NCBI GenBank assembly: GCA_019637395.1
Contig: JAHBVR010000025.1
Location: forward strand, 55,046-119,045
Origin: Vulcanimicrobiota bacterium
GTDB taxonomy: Bacteria > Vulcanimicrobiota > Xenobia > Xenobiales > JADMJV01
Length of the DNA stretch: 64,000 bases
Direction of reading: 5' to 3'
The translations under genes were made by a program, and so were the position numbers. Shown in pieces: positions 16,511-24,497 of the stretch; position 1 is the stretch's first letter, and every line of letters starts with the position of its first letter. The notes under the pieces are model-generated. The model saw nothing but the letters and a program-made list of their open reading frames with translations. It was not told the DNA's origin and ran no database searches.

Positions 16511-18256
16511 ATGGCTCGTAAAAAGAGAGAAAACCTGGAGTCCATTGCACTGCGCTCGCGCTGGTGGATTCGTCACGACCTGAGTTTCGCGCACCTGCAC
16601 GGGTTTTTGCTGTGGGCCGGCTTGATCGGCTTTGGGGGCGCGCTGGTCACGGTCTGGTTTCGTGAGGCCATGCAGTGGGTGGCTTTCCTGTTGACTGGCA
16701 AAATCGGCCGGTTTTCCGAGATTTCCGCCTCGCTGCCGGCCTGGCAGCGCATGCTCATACCGACCCTGGGCGGATTGCTGGCCGGCCTGATTCTGCAGTA
16801 CGGCATGAACTGGGCGCGCGGGCGGCGCACCACCGACTATATGGAAGCGGTCACGTTGGGCGACGGTTTCATCAGCGTGCGCGCCAGCCTGGTCAAAAGC
16901 GCTTCTTCCCTGTTGACCATCGGATCAGGCGGTTCGATCGGGCGCGAAGGCGCCATGGTCCAGTTGGCCGCCATGTTGGGCTCGGCCCTGGGCCGCATCC
17001 TCAAGTTTCCCGCCCCCACGCGCCGCCAGCTGGTCGCCTGCGGGGCTGCCGCCGGCATCGCTTCGGCCTACAACGCGCCCCTGGCGGCGGCGATTTTCGT
17101 GGCCGAGATCGTGCTCGATTCCTTTCAGTTGGAAAGTATCGCCCCCATCATCGTTTCCTCGGTCATTGCCAACGCCACCGTGCACGGGCTGATGGGCTAC
17201 GAGCCGGTCTATCAGATTCCTCACCTGGAAGTCGGCGAAAGCTGGGAGCTGATTTTTTTTCTGATCCTGGGCCTGCTGGCCGGCCACCTGGCCCCGACCT
17301 TTTTGTGGATGCTGGATAAAAGCCAGAATCTTTACCAGCGTCGTCCTCTACCCATCTTCCTGCGGCTGGGGCTGGGTGGTCTGGCGGTAGGGATTATTTC
17401 TGTTCACTGCCCTCAGGTCTGGGGGAACGGTTATTCGGTGGTCAACTCCATCCTGCACAACCCCTGGACCACGGTGGCGCTGCTCGACGTACTGGTGAGC
17501 AAGATTTTGGCCACCAGCGCCATGGTCGGTTCGGGCGCGGTAGGCGGCGTCTTTACTCCCACGCTCTTTTGCGGCGCCGCCCTGGGGGCGCTGGTGGGCA
17601 GTTGTGTGCAACAGCTTTTCCCCTGGATGGCCGATACCACTACGGTTTTTGCGGTGGTGGGCATGGGCGCCTTTTTGGCGGCCAGCACGCATGCGCCGCT
17701 CACCTCGATTTTGATGGTCTTCGAGATGACTCGCCAGTATGAGGTGGTGCTTCCGCTCATGCTGGCCAGCGTGGCCGCCCACTACGTGGCCAAAATGTAC
17801 CGCCACGGCAAGTCTATCTACGCAGAATCCCTGACCGGTAAGCGCCTGGGCCGCGAGCAGGTCAGGCTGCTTCCCTGGCAGGAGCTGGCTCATCCGGTCC
17901 AATCGGCAGTTACGCCCGAAGCCGATCTCGAGACCATGCGCGCCCGCCTGGCCGAAGTCTCCTTCAACAATTTGCAGGTGGTCGACGGCCAGGGCATTTG
18001 GCGCGGAGTGGTGGGACGCAAGGCGGTCGCCTCGGCTCCTCCCGAGTCCACCGCCACCTCTTTGATGGACGCATTTTCGCGCTGCCTGCGTTCCAACATG
18101 AGTTTGGAGGAAGCGCTCCAGGTGGCCTCGGAGATTCCCAGCGAGAATCTGCCGCTGGTGCAGTACCCGGAGCAGAAACTGATAGGCATGATCTCGAAAT
18201 CCGATTTGTTGCGGGCTCTACAAAACCGATTACGGGCGCTGGCGCGAGGAGTGTAA
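16511..18256 (+). CDS. ClC-family chloride channel/antiporter with CBS pair
   Basis: This is a 581-residue inner-membrane protein. The anion-pathway motifs are present: GSGGSIGREGAMVQL (GREGx with the gating Glu) and SGAVGGVFTPTLFCGAALG (GxFxP). About ten hydrophobic helices fill residues 30-430. The C-terminal ~140 residues hold two CBS-like repeats (ending LQVVDGQGIWRGVV and LPLVQYPEQKLIGMISKSDLLRAL), usual adenine-nucleotide sensors in this family. The gating Glu alone does not separate channel from H+/Cl- exchanger. The ATG lies directly behind a C-rich repeat with no ribosome-binding site. The stop overlaps the next ATG (TAATG). Confidence 0.92.
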   Translation: MARKKRENLESIALRSRWWIRHDLSFAHLHGFLLWAGLIGFGGALVTVWFREAMQWVAFLLTGKIGRFSEISASLPAWQRMLIPTLGGLLAGLILQYGMNWARGRRTTDYMEAVTLGDGFISVRASLVKSASSLLTIGSGGSIGREGAMVQLAAMLGSALGRILKFPAPTRRQLVACGAAAGIASAYNAPLAAAIFVAEIVLDSFQLESIAPIIVSSVIANATVHGLMGYEPVYQIPHLEVGESWELIFFLILGLLAGHLAPTFLWMLDKSQNLYQRRPLPIFLRLGLGGLAVGIISVHCPQVWGNGYSVVNSILHNPWTTVALLDVLVSKILATSAMVGSGAVGGVFTPTLFCGAALGALVGSCVQQLFPWMADTTTVFAVVGMGAFLAASTHAPLTSILMVFEMTRQYEVVLPLMLASVAAHYVAKMYRHGKSIYAESLTGKRLGREQVRLLPWQELAHPVQSAVTPEADLETMRARLAEVSFNNLQVVDGQGIWRGVVGRKAVASAPPESTATSLMDAFSRCLRSNMSLEEALQVASEIPSENLPLVQYPEQKLIGMISKSDLLRALQNRLRALARGV

Positions 18257-18840
18257 TGCTGGAACTCTGGTGGATTCGCCACGGGCAGTCTCAATGGAAC
18301 GTGGAAAATCGGTGGCAGGGGCATAGTGACATTCCCTTGAGCGAGGAGGGCGAGCAGCAGGCGCTACGCCTCCGGCGCTCTCTCTCGGAAGTCCATTTTG
18401 ACGCGGTCTACAGCTCTGACCTGGGACGGGCGGTGCGCACCGCCGAGCTGGCCTTGCCGGGAATAGCGCCCCGGCGCGACGGGCGCTTGCGCGAGGTTCA
18501 CTTCGGAGAATTCGAAGGCCTGACGCGCGCGGACATGAGTCCGGAACAACTCGAACGGCTGAAAGTCTGGTTTCAAGACCCCTACGCCGCGCGCGTGCTG
18601 GGAGGCGAAAGTCTCTCGGATGTGGGAGAGCGCATCCGCGACTGGCAGTCGGAACTGGCCTCCAGCGGCCGGATAGCCATCTTTACCCACGGCGGCGTTA
18701 TTCGCTGCCATCTCTGGGCCGCCGCCGGCGGCGGCAACCCCTGGCGCGTTCAAATCGACAACTGCAGCACTACCTGCGTGAGGCACGGGCCGGCGGGGGC
18801 GGAAGTTCGCTGGGTAAATGATACCTCGTTTCAGGAATAA
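18256..18840 (+). CDS. Histidine phosphatase (phosphoglycerate mutase-like)
   Basis: This 194-residue cytoplasmic enzyme has the catalytic RHGQSQWN at residues 8-15, the GHSDIPLSEEG segment, SSDLGRAVRTAE with the second Arg, the acid in LREVHFGEFEG, and the second catalytic His in IAIFTHGGVIR. The length and motifs fit the cofactor-dependent PGM-like/CobC phosphatases rather than glycolytic mutase, which is longer. The start overlaps the ClC stop by one base. A longer in-frame reading back to 17998 lies within the ClC gene and is not used. The substrate is unknown. Confidence 0.88.
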   Translation: MLELWWIRHGQSQWNVENRWQGHSDIPLSEEGEQQALRLRRSLSEVHFDAVYSSDLGRAVRTAELALPGIAPRRDGRLREVHFGEFEGLTRADMSPEQLERLKVWFQDPYAARVLGGESLSDVGERIRDWQSELASSGRIAIFTHGGVIRCHLWAAAGGGNPWRVQIDNCSTTCVRHGPAGAEVRWVNDTSFQE

Positions 18841-18893
18841 AGGAGCACTCCCCGCGACGTCCCCCTCATCATCTTCTACCCAGGGGGTTTTCC

Positions 18894-20012
18894 ATGCAAA
18901 AAACATTACTCGCCGGCCTTCTCGGCCTCAGTTTGCTGGCCGTGCCGCTGACCGCGCAGGCCAGGCGAGATCCCAAGCAGCCGGTGGTCAAAGTGGCCAT
19001 CCTGCTCGATACCAGCAACAGTATGGACGGATTGATCACCCAGGCCAAGAATCAGCTTTGGAAGATTGTCAACGAGCTGAGCAAGGCCGAACTCAACGGG
19101 CGCCCTCCGCGTCTTGAGGTGGCCCTCTATGAATATGGCAACGACGGCTTGCCGGTCACCAAGAACTATGTGCGCAAAGTGTTGCCTTTCACCACTGACC
19201 TGGACCGCGTTTCGGAAGAACTTTTCCGCCTCAAGACCAACGGTGGGGAAGAGTACTGCGGCGCGGTCATCAGCGACAGTCTGAAAAATCTCGACTGGTC
19301 GGGCAGCGCCAACGACATGCGGGCCATTTTCATCGCCGGCAATGAGCCTTTTAGCCAGGGCGGAGTTAGCTATAAGGAAGCCTGCGCCGGGGCCCGCCAG
19401 AAGGGAATTCTGGTCAATACCATTTTCTGCGGCAGTCGCTCGGAAGGAGCCAATAGCCACTGGGAAGATGGCGCTCAGTTGGCCGGCGGTCGTTTCCTGG
19501 TCATCGATCAGGACCAGCGTGTCGCTGATGTGCCGACTCCTTACGATAAGGAGATTTCCGACCTGGGCATTCAGATCAATAAGACCTATGTGCAATATGG
19601 GCCGCAAGGCGGCCTGGGCGCCGCTCGCCAGGAGAGCATGGACAAGGCCGCGGCCGGAGCCGCGCCCAGCGTGGCCGCCAACCGGGCCGCCAGCAAGGCC
19701 ACCAGCAACTACAGCAACAGCAATTGGGATCTGGTGGACGCCAAGAAGGAAGGCGCTTCGGTCAACAAGATCTCCAAAGAACAGCTACCCGCCGAGATGC
19801 GCTCGATGAATGAGAAAGAACGGGAGGCTTACCTCGACAAAAAGCGGGCCGACCGCGAGAAGATTCAAAAGCGCATCCAGGAATTGAGCAAGAAGCGTGA
19901 CGATTTTCTGGCCAAGAATCAGAAAGCTCAAGGGAAAGATAGTCTGGATTCAGCCATGTTGAAGACCATCCGGGTCCAGGCCGAAACCAAGGGCTACAAA
20001 TTCGGGCGCTAA
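18894..20012 (+). CDS. Secreted VWA-domain protein with coiled-coil tail
   Basis: The 372-residue protein has a signal peptide (TLLAGLLGLSLLAVPLTAQA). A von Willebrand A domain fills about residues 35-230: MIDAS DTSNSM at the first strand, LEVALYEYGNDG, and later ILVNTIFCGSRSEG. The remainder is Ala/Ser/Asn-rich, then strongly charged (about residues 300-350: REAYLDKKRADREKIQKR and following), a predicted coiled coil. Secreted VWA proteins of this kind are usually metal-dependent adhesive or scaffold proteins. It lies 53 nt after the phosphatase gene and may share its transcript; a G-rich ribosome site (aggggg) precedes the ATG. Confidence 0.82.
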   Translation: MQKTLLAGLLGLSLLAVPLTAQARRDPKQPVVKVAILLDTSNSMDGLITQAKNQLWKIVNELSKAELNGRPPRLEVALYEYGNDGLPVTKNYVRKVLPFTTDLDRVSEELFRLKTNGGEEYCGAVISDSLKNLDWSGSANDMRAIFIAGNEPFSQGGVSYKEACAGARQKGILVNTIFCGSRSEGANSHWEDGAQLAGGRFLVIDQDQRVADVPTPYDKEISDLGIQINKTYVQYGPQGGLGAARQESMDKAAAGAAPSVAANRAASKATSNYSNSNWDLVDAKKEGASVNKISKEQLPAEMRSMNEKEREAYLDKKRADREKIQKRIQELSKKRDDFLAKNQKAQGKDSLDSAMLKTIRVQAETKGYKFGR

Positions 20013-20015
20013 AAC

Positions 20016-20705
20016 TTATCGGATCCTTTTCATATCCTTAAGGCGGATCTCCAGGCTGCTGCGGAGCTGCGTGCGTTCTCGCTGCAAGCGCGCCAACTGC
20101 AGCACTTCTTCGATGGCTTCTTCGGGAAGGGAGGAAAGGAAGTCGATGACCTGGTCAAGTTCCAGCAAGTTTTCCCCCGGGGCTTCTTCAGTTGAAAGAA
20201 CTTTGCGCACCGCGGCCGGTGAGCGACCGACCCGCATGGCTATATCTTCGGGGGAGATGCCGGTGGAACTCATTTCCAGGATCTGGTTGCGCAGTTCGGC
20301 GGGCAGGCGGCCTCGGCCCAGTGCCACGCCCTCACTACTTTCCATAGCTTTTGAACTCATGGGCAAGACTTCGCCCTCTAACGGTGGCACTACCTCCAAC
20401 TTCACGATAGAAAGTTGGAGTTTACGGCCTGAGGGTGCTATCTCGTGATCCGGCTCCGTGCCGATTTCTTCCACCATCACCGGACAACCGGTGCTGGGCC
20501 GGTTGCGGAAACCTCGCCGCGGCCGCTTGCCACAAAAAATCTGCCGCTTGAGAATCTTGAGGCCCGGGCGTTGTGGGGAGGTCGACCAGAAGGTTTCCAT
20601 TTCGGCCGGTCCGCCGCACCTTGGACATACGAAGTTGCAGCCTGCCGTCTCCTCGACCGTTGCACCTAGCTGTAACTGTGCTTTGACTGCTTTTTCCACG
20701 AACAC
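20016..20705 (-). CDS. Zinc-ribbon plus helix-turn-helix protein
   Basis: This protein of about 229 residues starts with GTG. An N-terminal zinc ribbon is suggested by FVCPRCGGPAEM and two more Cys about 30-45 residues on (IFCGK, TGCPVM). The C-terminal half has a homeodomain-like HTH: LPAELRNQILEMSSTGISPEDIAMRVGRSPAAVRKVL. This is followed by an acidic helix pair with FLSSLPEEAIEEVL and a basic end. It may act as a DNA-binding regulator. It lies 41 nt behind the endonuclease-fold gene on the same strand, probably third in the MarR operon. The start is not certain because no ATG is available. Confidence 0.6.
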   Translation of the reverse strand: MFVEKAVKAQLQLGATVEETAGCNFVCPRCGGPAEMETFWSTSPQRPGLKILKRQIFCGKRPRRGFRNRPSTGCPVMVEEIGTEPDHEIAPSGRKLQLSIVKLEVVPPLEGEVLPMSSKAMESSEGVALGRGRLPAELRNQILEMSSTGISPEDIAMRVGRSPAAVRKVLSTEEAPGENLLELDQVIDFLSSLPEEAIEEVLQLARLQRERTQLRSSLEIRLKDMKRIR

Positions 20706-20746
20706 CGGCCCATATTCTTGGCACGCTCCAAAACCAAAGTCAATGG

Positions 20747-21487
20747 TCAGAACCGCCTAAAGGTAGCCGTGACCATGGCGTGGTCTGAGGCCCGCGATTC
20801 GGGCCAGGCCTTAGATTCTACCAAGAAATCGGTCAGTTGGCCGGGATAGAGGATGTAGTCAAATTGTCGGCGCGAACCGCGACATGGAAAAGTTTCGGTC
20901 TTCTGCTGTCCCGCCTTGAGCGAGTTCCGAATGTCCAGCCCACTTTCAAAGAAGCGCCGCAGAGTGGGAGATTCGGGAGTGTCATTGAGGTCTCCCAGCA
21001 ATAACCAGTCGAGTCCCTGCGTGTTTGCGAGCAGAGTCTCCAGGATGGCGGCCGCTTCGCTCTCGCGCTGGCGATGCGCGTTGGGGCCTCCCCGCATGGA
21101 CTTGAGATGAGTGGAAAAAATACGCCACAAACGCCCCTCGCACTCCCAATCGAGAATCAGAAGATCCCGGCTGAAGCGACTGCTTCGCGTCCCGTCCAGA
21201 AGCGGGAAAGTGTGGTCGGCCAGACTCCGCCAATTCAGAAAAGGACGCTTGGACAGGACGGCCACATTCATCCCTCGCGGGTCATTGCCCGACGGCCCGA
21301 TCTGATAGGGATACAGGTTCTGTAGATAGTCACGCTGGAAAGCGTCGAGAAATCCCGGAGCATTGCTGATTTCCTGCAGACACACCAGGTCGGCCTGAGA
21401 GCGCAGCAGATTGCGCGCCGCGAAACGCATGCGGGTATGGCAATCCGGCGTCAACGAACTCAAATTGTAGGTGCTGAAGGTCGGCAA
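20747..21487 (-). CDS. Endonuclease/exonuclease/phosphatase (EEP) superfamily protein
   Basis: This 246-residue protein carries the EEP motifs in order: STYNLSSL (Asn), LVCLQEIS (metal Glu), FSTHLKS (His), LLLGDLNDTPES (Asp/Asn), QFDYILY and the terminal SDHAMV (Asp-His). All catalytic residues are present. It is a Mg-dependent phosphodiesterase or phosphatase; the substrate could be nucleic acid, phosphoinositide or another phosphodiester. No signal peptide is seen. It starts 4 nt after the MarR gene stop, so it is in the same operon and is likely controlled by it. Confidence 0.88.
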   Translation of the reverse strand: MPTFSTYNLSSLTPDCHTRMRFAARNLLRSQADLVCLQEISNAPGFLDAFQRDYLQNLYPYQIGPSGNDPRGMNVAVLSKRPFLNWRSLADHTFPLLDGTRSSRFSRDLLILDWECEGRLWRIFSTHLKSMRGGPNAHRQRESEAAAILETLLANTQGLDWLLLGDLNDTPESPTLRRFFESGLDIRNSLKAGQQKTETFPCRGSRRQFDYILYPGQLTDFLVESKAWPESRASDHAMVTATFRRF

Positions 21488-21491
21488 TCGA

Positions 21492-21995
21492 TTAGGGCTT
21501 GCCGTCCAGTTCGGCGGCGCTGTTCAGAGAGGGTTGGGCTTCGAGAGTTTCCACGTCCATCAAATTGGCTACCCGCTGCAGGGCCGAAAGCAGCATGCTG
21601 CGTTCCCAATCTTGTAGCTGGCTCAGCCTTTGCAGAAAGCTCTCCTGCAGCAGGGGAGGGGAGGAGGCCATCTGGAGCTGCGCCTGGTCGGTCAGGGCAT
21701 AGCTGTGCATCCGTTTGTCCCCCCCGGTTGCCACCCGTTGCACCAGGTTTTTGCCCTGCAGGCGCTCGAGAATGCCGCTCACGGTGGGTTGGCTCAGGCT
21801 GAGTTGGCGAGCGATGGCGGTAGGAGTGGCCGGACTGAGGCGGGCTACCGATTTGAGCACCGAAAGTTGCGGGGAAGTGAGACCGACCTGGCTGACCAGG
21901 CTGTGAGAATAAAGCTCAATAGCGCGAACAATACGTCGAATCGACGTCAGTATTTCTTCTTCCAGGCCGGTCATATCTAATCGCTCGGGCGGCAT
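21492..21995 (-). CDS. MarR-family transcriptional regulator
   Basis: The 167-residue protein has a winged HTH in the middle: LTSPQLSVLKSVARL, TPTAIARQLSLSQPTVSGILERLQGKNLVQR (recognition helix) and the wing with GGDKRMHSYALT. Flanking helices form the dimer interface. It is a cytoplasmic DNA-binding repressor or activator whose ligand is not predictable. It heads an operon with the EEP protein. A consensus-like promoter lies 9 nt before its ATG and a 17-nt palindrome lies just upstream, a plausible autoregulatory site. Confidence 0.88.
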   Translation of the reverse strand: MPPERLDMTGLEEEILTSIRRIVRAIELYSHSLVSQVGLTSPQLSVLKSVARLSPATPTAIARQLSLSQPTVSGILERLQGKNLVQRVATGGDKRMHSYALTDQAQLQMASSPPLLQESFLQRLSQLQDWERSMLLSALQRVANLMDVETLEAQPSLNSAAELDGKP

Positions 21996-22004
21996 TTGAG
22001 GCCC

Positions 22005-22033
22005 ATCCTAGCGGATTCTTACGGACATGACAA
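22005..22033 (-). promoter_or_regulatory. Promoter TTGTCA-17-TAGGAT of the MarR operon
   Basis: Read on the minus strand: TTGTCA (22028-22033), exactly 17 nt, TAGGAT (22005-22010), then 9 nt to the ATG. The transcript would start within about 2 nt of the start codon. Confidence 0.7.
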
Positions 22034-22064
22034 TTACAAGCGTCCTGGCCCAATTGAACTACTC

Positions 22065-22081
22065 AGAAAGTACTACTTTCT
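22065..22081. promoter_or_regulatory. Palindrome AGAAAGT-act-ACTTTCT
   Basis: A perfect 7-3-7 inverted repeat 31 nt upstream of the MarR -35 element. Its size and position fit an operator, possibly for the MarR protein itself, but there is no T-tract and no proof of binding. The rest of 21996-22196 holds no gene I can support. Confidence 0.4.
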
Positions 22082-22196
22082 CTCGGCCGGGATTGGATAT
22101 TCCCAGGCGCACGGCAAAATGCGAGCCATCCATTCTTCCAGGCGAAAGGCCGATGGAGTCAGGGGTCTGGCCTGTGCCCGCCGGCCTCAAACAGAA

Positions 22197-23378
22197 TCAA
22201 AGTTCTCCATAACCAAATCCTTCCGCCATTTGCCGGGTCTCGTCCGTGAGGGCGCCATCTTCGGGGAGGCGGCGCGCGCCTTGCAGAGCGGAGGCGTCGA
22301 TGGACGATTTTTTATAGAACATTTTGTCTCCCGAGACGAGCCCGTCCAGGCGTTCGGTCATGCGATCACCCCGGTAGGGGTGAATCAGTCCTTCTTCATA
22401 CTCCAGCTCGAGAAACTGGCAGATCCGGCGCGCTTGCGCTTCCGCATCGGCCAGCACGTCTTCATAGCGAACAAGGATGTGCCGCCGTGCCTCGATGCCA
22501 CCAAGGTGCTCCAAAATATTTTCGTTGGAAATGAGCCAGTCCATTTCGGCTGCCTGGCGGGGTGGACCGTAGAGCACCTGGTCGAAGTTGCAGGCGGTCC
22601 AGGAGCGGATGCAGGGCAGCGGATGGCGCACCAGGTGAATGTAGCGCGGTTGGCGGAACCACCGCTCGGCTCGGCGCAAGGCGGGCCGGCTCAAGGGATA
22701 GGAAGGAGACTTGTCCACCAGCAGGCGGGGAGCGCACAATTGCTGCAATTGGCCGTAAATCTGGTAAGTGCTGGCGTTTTCCTCGAGCAGACGGGCTACT
22801 TCCTGGCCAGCCGCTGACTGGTCACAAGGGCGCAATTCCATGAGCGCTCTTTCCAGCCCCTTAAAATCGCTCCAACCATCCATCAAGCCGCCCCGGCGCT
22901 CCTGCATGTCGCGGAAGAGCAGCAATTCCAATTCAGGCGGAGAAAAAAGTCGAGAGTGGCCGGCCAGCATAATGCGCAGCAGAGTCGAGCCGGTGCGGGC
23001 GGCGGAAAGTAAAAAGACCACGGGCCCAAGCGCCGGCCCGGGAGTTTCTTCCGGGAGATCTGGAAAGCGCCGGGCGAAAGCGTCGCGCCACGACTGCGGT
23101 TGAGCCGGTTCCTCGGCGGGCGGGCCGGGAAAGCAGCGATAGAGTAGCCACTGAGCCTGGTCTTTGACGGTCGGGGCGGCTACCAGCCACGGCAGGTGTA
23201 AAATCAACTGAAAGCGCTGCTCCAGCTTTTCGATCAAGCGTCCGCCGCGCTCGGGCGTGCCCCCCCGGTCAGTGAATTTTTCTTCACTCCCGAGTTCGTC
23301 GATTTCTAAAACCTCTCGCCACATGGCCAGCAGTTCATGTTCCAGAGATTGCAGCGTCACCGCCGAGCCCGCTTTCAT
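22197..23378 (-). CDS. Sulfotransferase with an N-terminal carrier-protein-like domain
   Basis: Residues 1-75 of this 393-aa protein look like an acyl/peptidyl carrier domain (MWREVLEIDEL, KFTDRGGTPERGGRLIEKL, then AAPTVKDQAQWLLY). The serine that would carry phosphopantetheine (GGHS/GGDS) is missing: GGTP. The rest is a PAPS-dependent sulfotransferase: LLSAARTGSTLLRIML (5'-phosphosulfate loop), LVDKSPSYPLS, and YIHLVRHPLPCIRSW (3'-phosphate loop). Carrier-sulfotransferase fusions occur in polyketide and peptide pathways. Here the domain is alone and probably inactive as a carrier. The start overlaps the stop of the upstream FHA gene by 4 nt. Confidence 0.82.
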   Translation of the reverse strand: MKAGSAVTLQSLEHELLAMWREVLEIDELGSEEKFTDRGGTPERGGRLIEKLEQRFQLILHLPWLVAAPTVKDQAQWLLYRCFPGPPAEEPAQPQSWRDAFARRFPDLPEETPGPALGPVVFLLSAARTGSTLLRIMLAGHSRLFSPPELELLLFRDMQERRGGLMDGWSDFKGLERALMELRPCDQSAAGQEVARLLEENASTYQIYGQLQQLCAPRLLVDKSPSYPLSRPALRRAERWFRQPRYIHLVRHPLPCIRSWTACNFDQVLYGPPRQAAEMDWLISNENILEHLGGIEARRHILVRYEDVLADAEAQARRICQFLELEYEEGLIHPYRGDRMTERLDGLVSGDKMFYKKSSIDASALQGARRLPEDGALTDETRQMAEGFGYGEL

Positions 23379-24439
23379 TTACCGCAACACTTCTTATATT
23401 TCTTGCCGCTGCCGCAGGGGCATTTCTCATTGCGGCCGACTTTGCGAGTTTTGCGACGGAAGGGCCTGGCTTTAGGCTTTTCCTCGGAGGCTTCCGGCAC
23501 CACCGCGGCCTCGGGGACTACGTCCAGGGCCTCGGCGACTTCAGACTCACTCGGAAGGGGGTCCGGCACTTTCTTTGTTTCTTCGGAAAGCCCCTGAGGG
23601 GTTACGCTGGTCGGATTCGGGTTCGCAGATGCTTCCGGGGTCTCTTCCTTTTCCATCGGATCATCCCGTCGCGGTAGGCTGCTCAGTTGAATGCGGCGGG
23701 GGGGGGCCTGCACCACCGGAACCCGCTCGTCGGCTTCTGGAAATTCCAGAAACGAAGCCACGGGTTTGGGTGTTGCCGTGGCTACTTCCACCGGCGCGTA
23801 AGGTTCATGAAAGACGGGTGCGGGGAGCTGGCGGCGCGCGGGCGGAGGAATAGGGTCGGGAATAGGAGCTTCCTGGGGGGGCTGGAGTTTCGCCGTGGGC
23901 ATGACCGGTGGTTGCGGCATAACGGTTGCCGGCCGGTAAACTTGATTGGCCGCCTGCTTGGTCAGTGCCGTAAAGTCCACGGTTTCCAACTCGACCTCGG
24001 CGTGCTGGCCGATGCCCACCCGGATCTCCAGAATGAGGTTGCCCATCTGGATTTTGTCGCCGGGCGAGAGGTGACGCGGCTTGCTCACTTTGATCTGGTT
24101 GATGAAGGTCGGGTTGGTGGCCGAACGATGGGTGAGCAGATAGCGGTTGGCTCCTTCATCCCAGTCCAAGGTGGCGTGAACCCGTGAGACGGTTGGTTCG
24201 GGAAAAAGCAGGTTGCCGAAGGCCGGCGATTCACAAGGATCGAGGCGGCCCAGCACCACGTGCGGAGCCGCCAGCGAATGGCGCGCGCCCCTGCCCCCAC
24301 CTTGCAAAACCACCAGTTCTAAAGGTTTCCTCTTCAAGACGGGGCATTTCTCGATCGATCGGAGCCCACCCTTTGCCTGCCTATTTTGGTAACAATCGTC
24401 CGAGATTGTGACAAAGATTGCCGGGATGTTAACGGACAT
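23375..24439 (-). CDS. FHA-domain protein with C-terminal SEC-C zinc motif
   Basis: In this protein of about 354 residues, an FHA domain fills about residues 35-130: VVLGRLDP, TVSRVHATLDWDEG (phosphothreonine-binding Ser-Arg-x-His) and NPTFINQIKV (Asn loop). A Pro-rich linker of about 150 residues follows. The C-terminus is the SEC-C motif GRNEKCPCGSGKKYKKCCGK, as in SecA, which binds zinc. FHA reads phosphothreonine; no Ser/Thr kinase is in the window. I chose ATG at 24439, supported by a TAAACT box 7 nt upstream; longer readings cross the subtilase gene. It is cotranscribed with the sulfotransferase. Confidence 0.85.
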   Translation of the reverse strand: MSVNIPAIFVTISDDCYQNRQAKGGLRSIEKCPVLKRKPLELVVLQGGGRGARHSLAAPHVVLGRLDPCESPAFGNLLFPEPTVSRVHATLDWDEGANRYLLTHRSATNPTFINQIKVSKPRHLSPGDKIQMGNLILEIRVGIGQHAEVELETVDFTALTKQAANQVYRPATVMPQPPVMPTAKLQPPQEAPIPDPIPPPARRQLPAPVFHEPYAPVEVATATPKPVASFLEFPEADERVPVVQAPPRRIQLSSLPRRDDPMEKEETPEASANPNPTSVTPQGLSEETKKVPDPLPSESEVAEALDVVPEAAVVPEASEEKPKARPFRRKTRKVGRNEKCPCGSGKKYKKCCGK

Positions 24440-24446
24440 GGTTTCC

Positions 24447-24452
24447 AGTTTA
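24447..24452 (-). promoter_or_regulatory. Candidate -10 (TAAACT) 7 nt before the FHA gene
   Basis: On the minus strand TAAACT, then ggaaacc, then ATG at 24439. It is only about 40 nt from the opposing subtilase box, so the two divergent units share a very compact control region. Confidence 0.4.
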
Positions 24453-24485
24453 CATTCTTGTAACATGTGGCCGGAGCCAGGCGGA

Positions 24486-24491
24486 TATTCT
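24486..24491 (+). promoter_or_regulatory. Candidate -10 (TATTCT) 6 nt before the subtilase GTG
   Basis: TATTCT, ctggat, GTG at 24498. This spacing supports the GTG as start over the upstream ATG at 24465. Confidence 0.4.
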
Positions 24492-24497
24492 CTGGAT

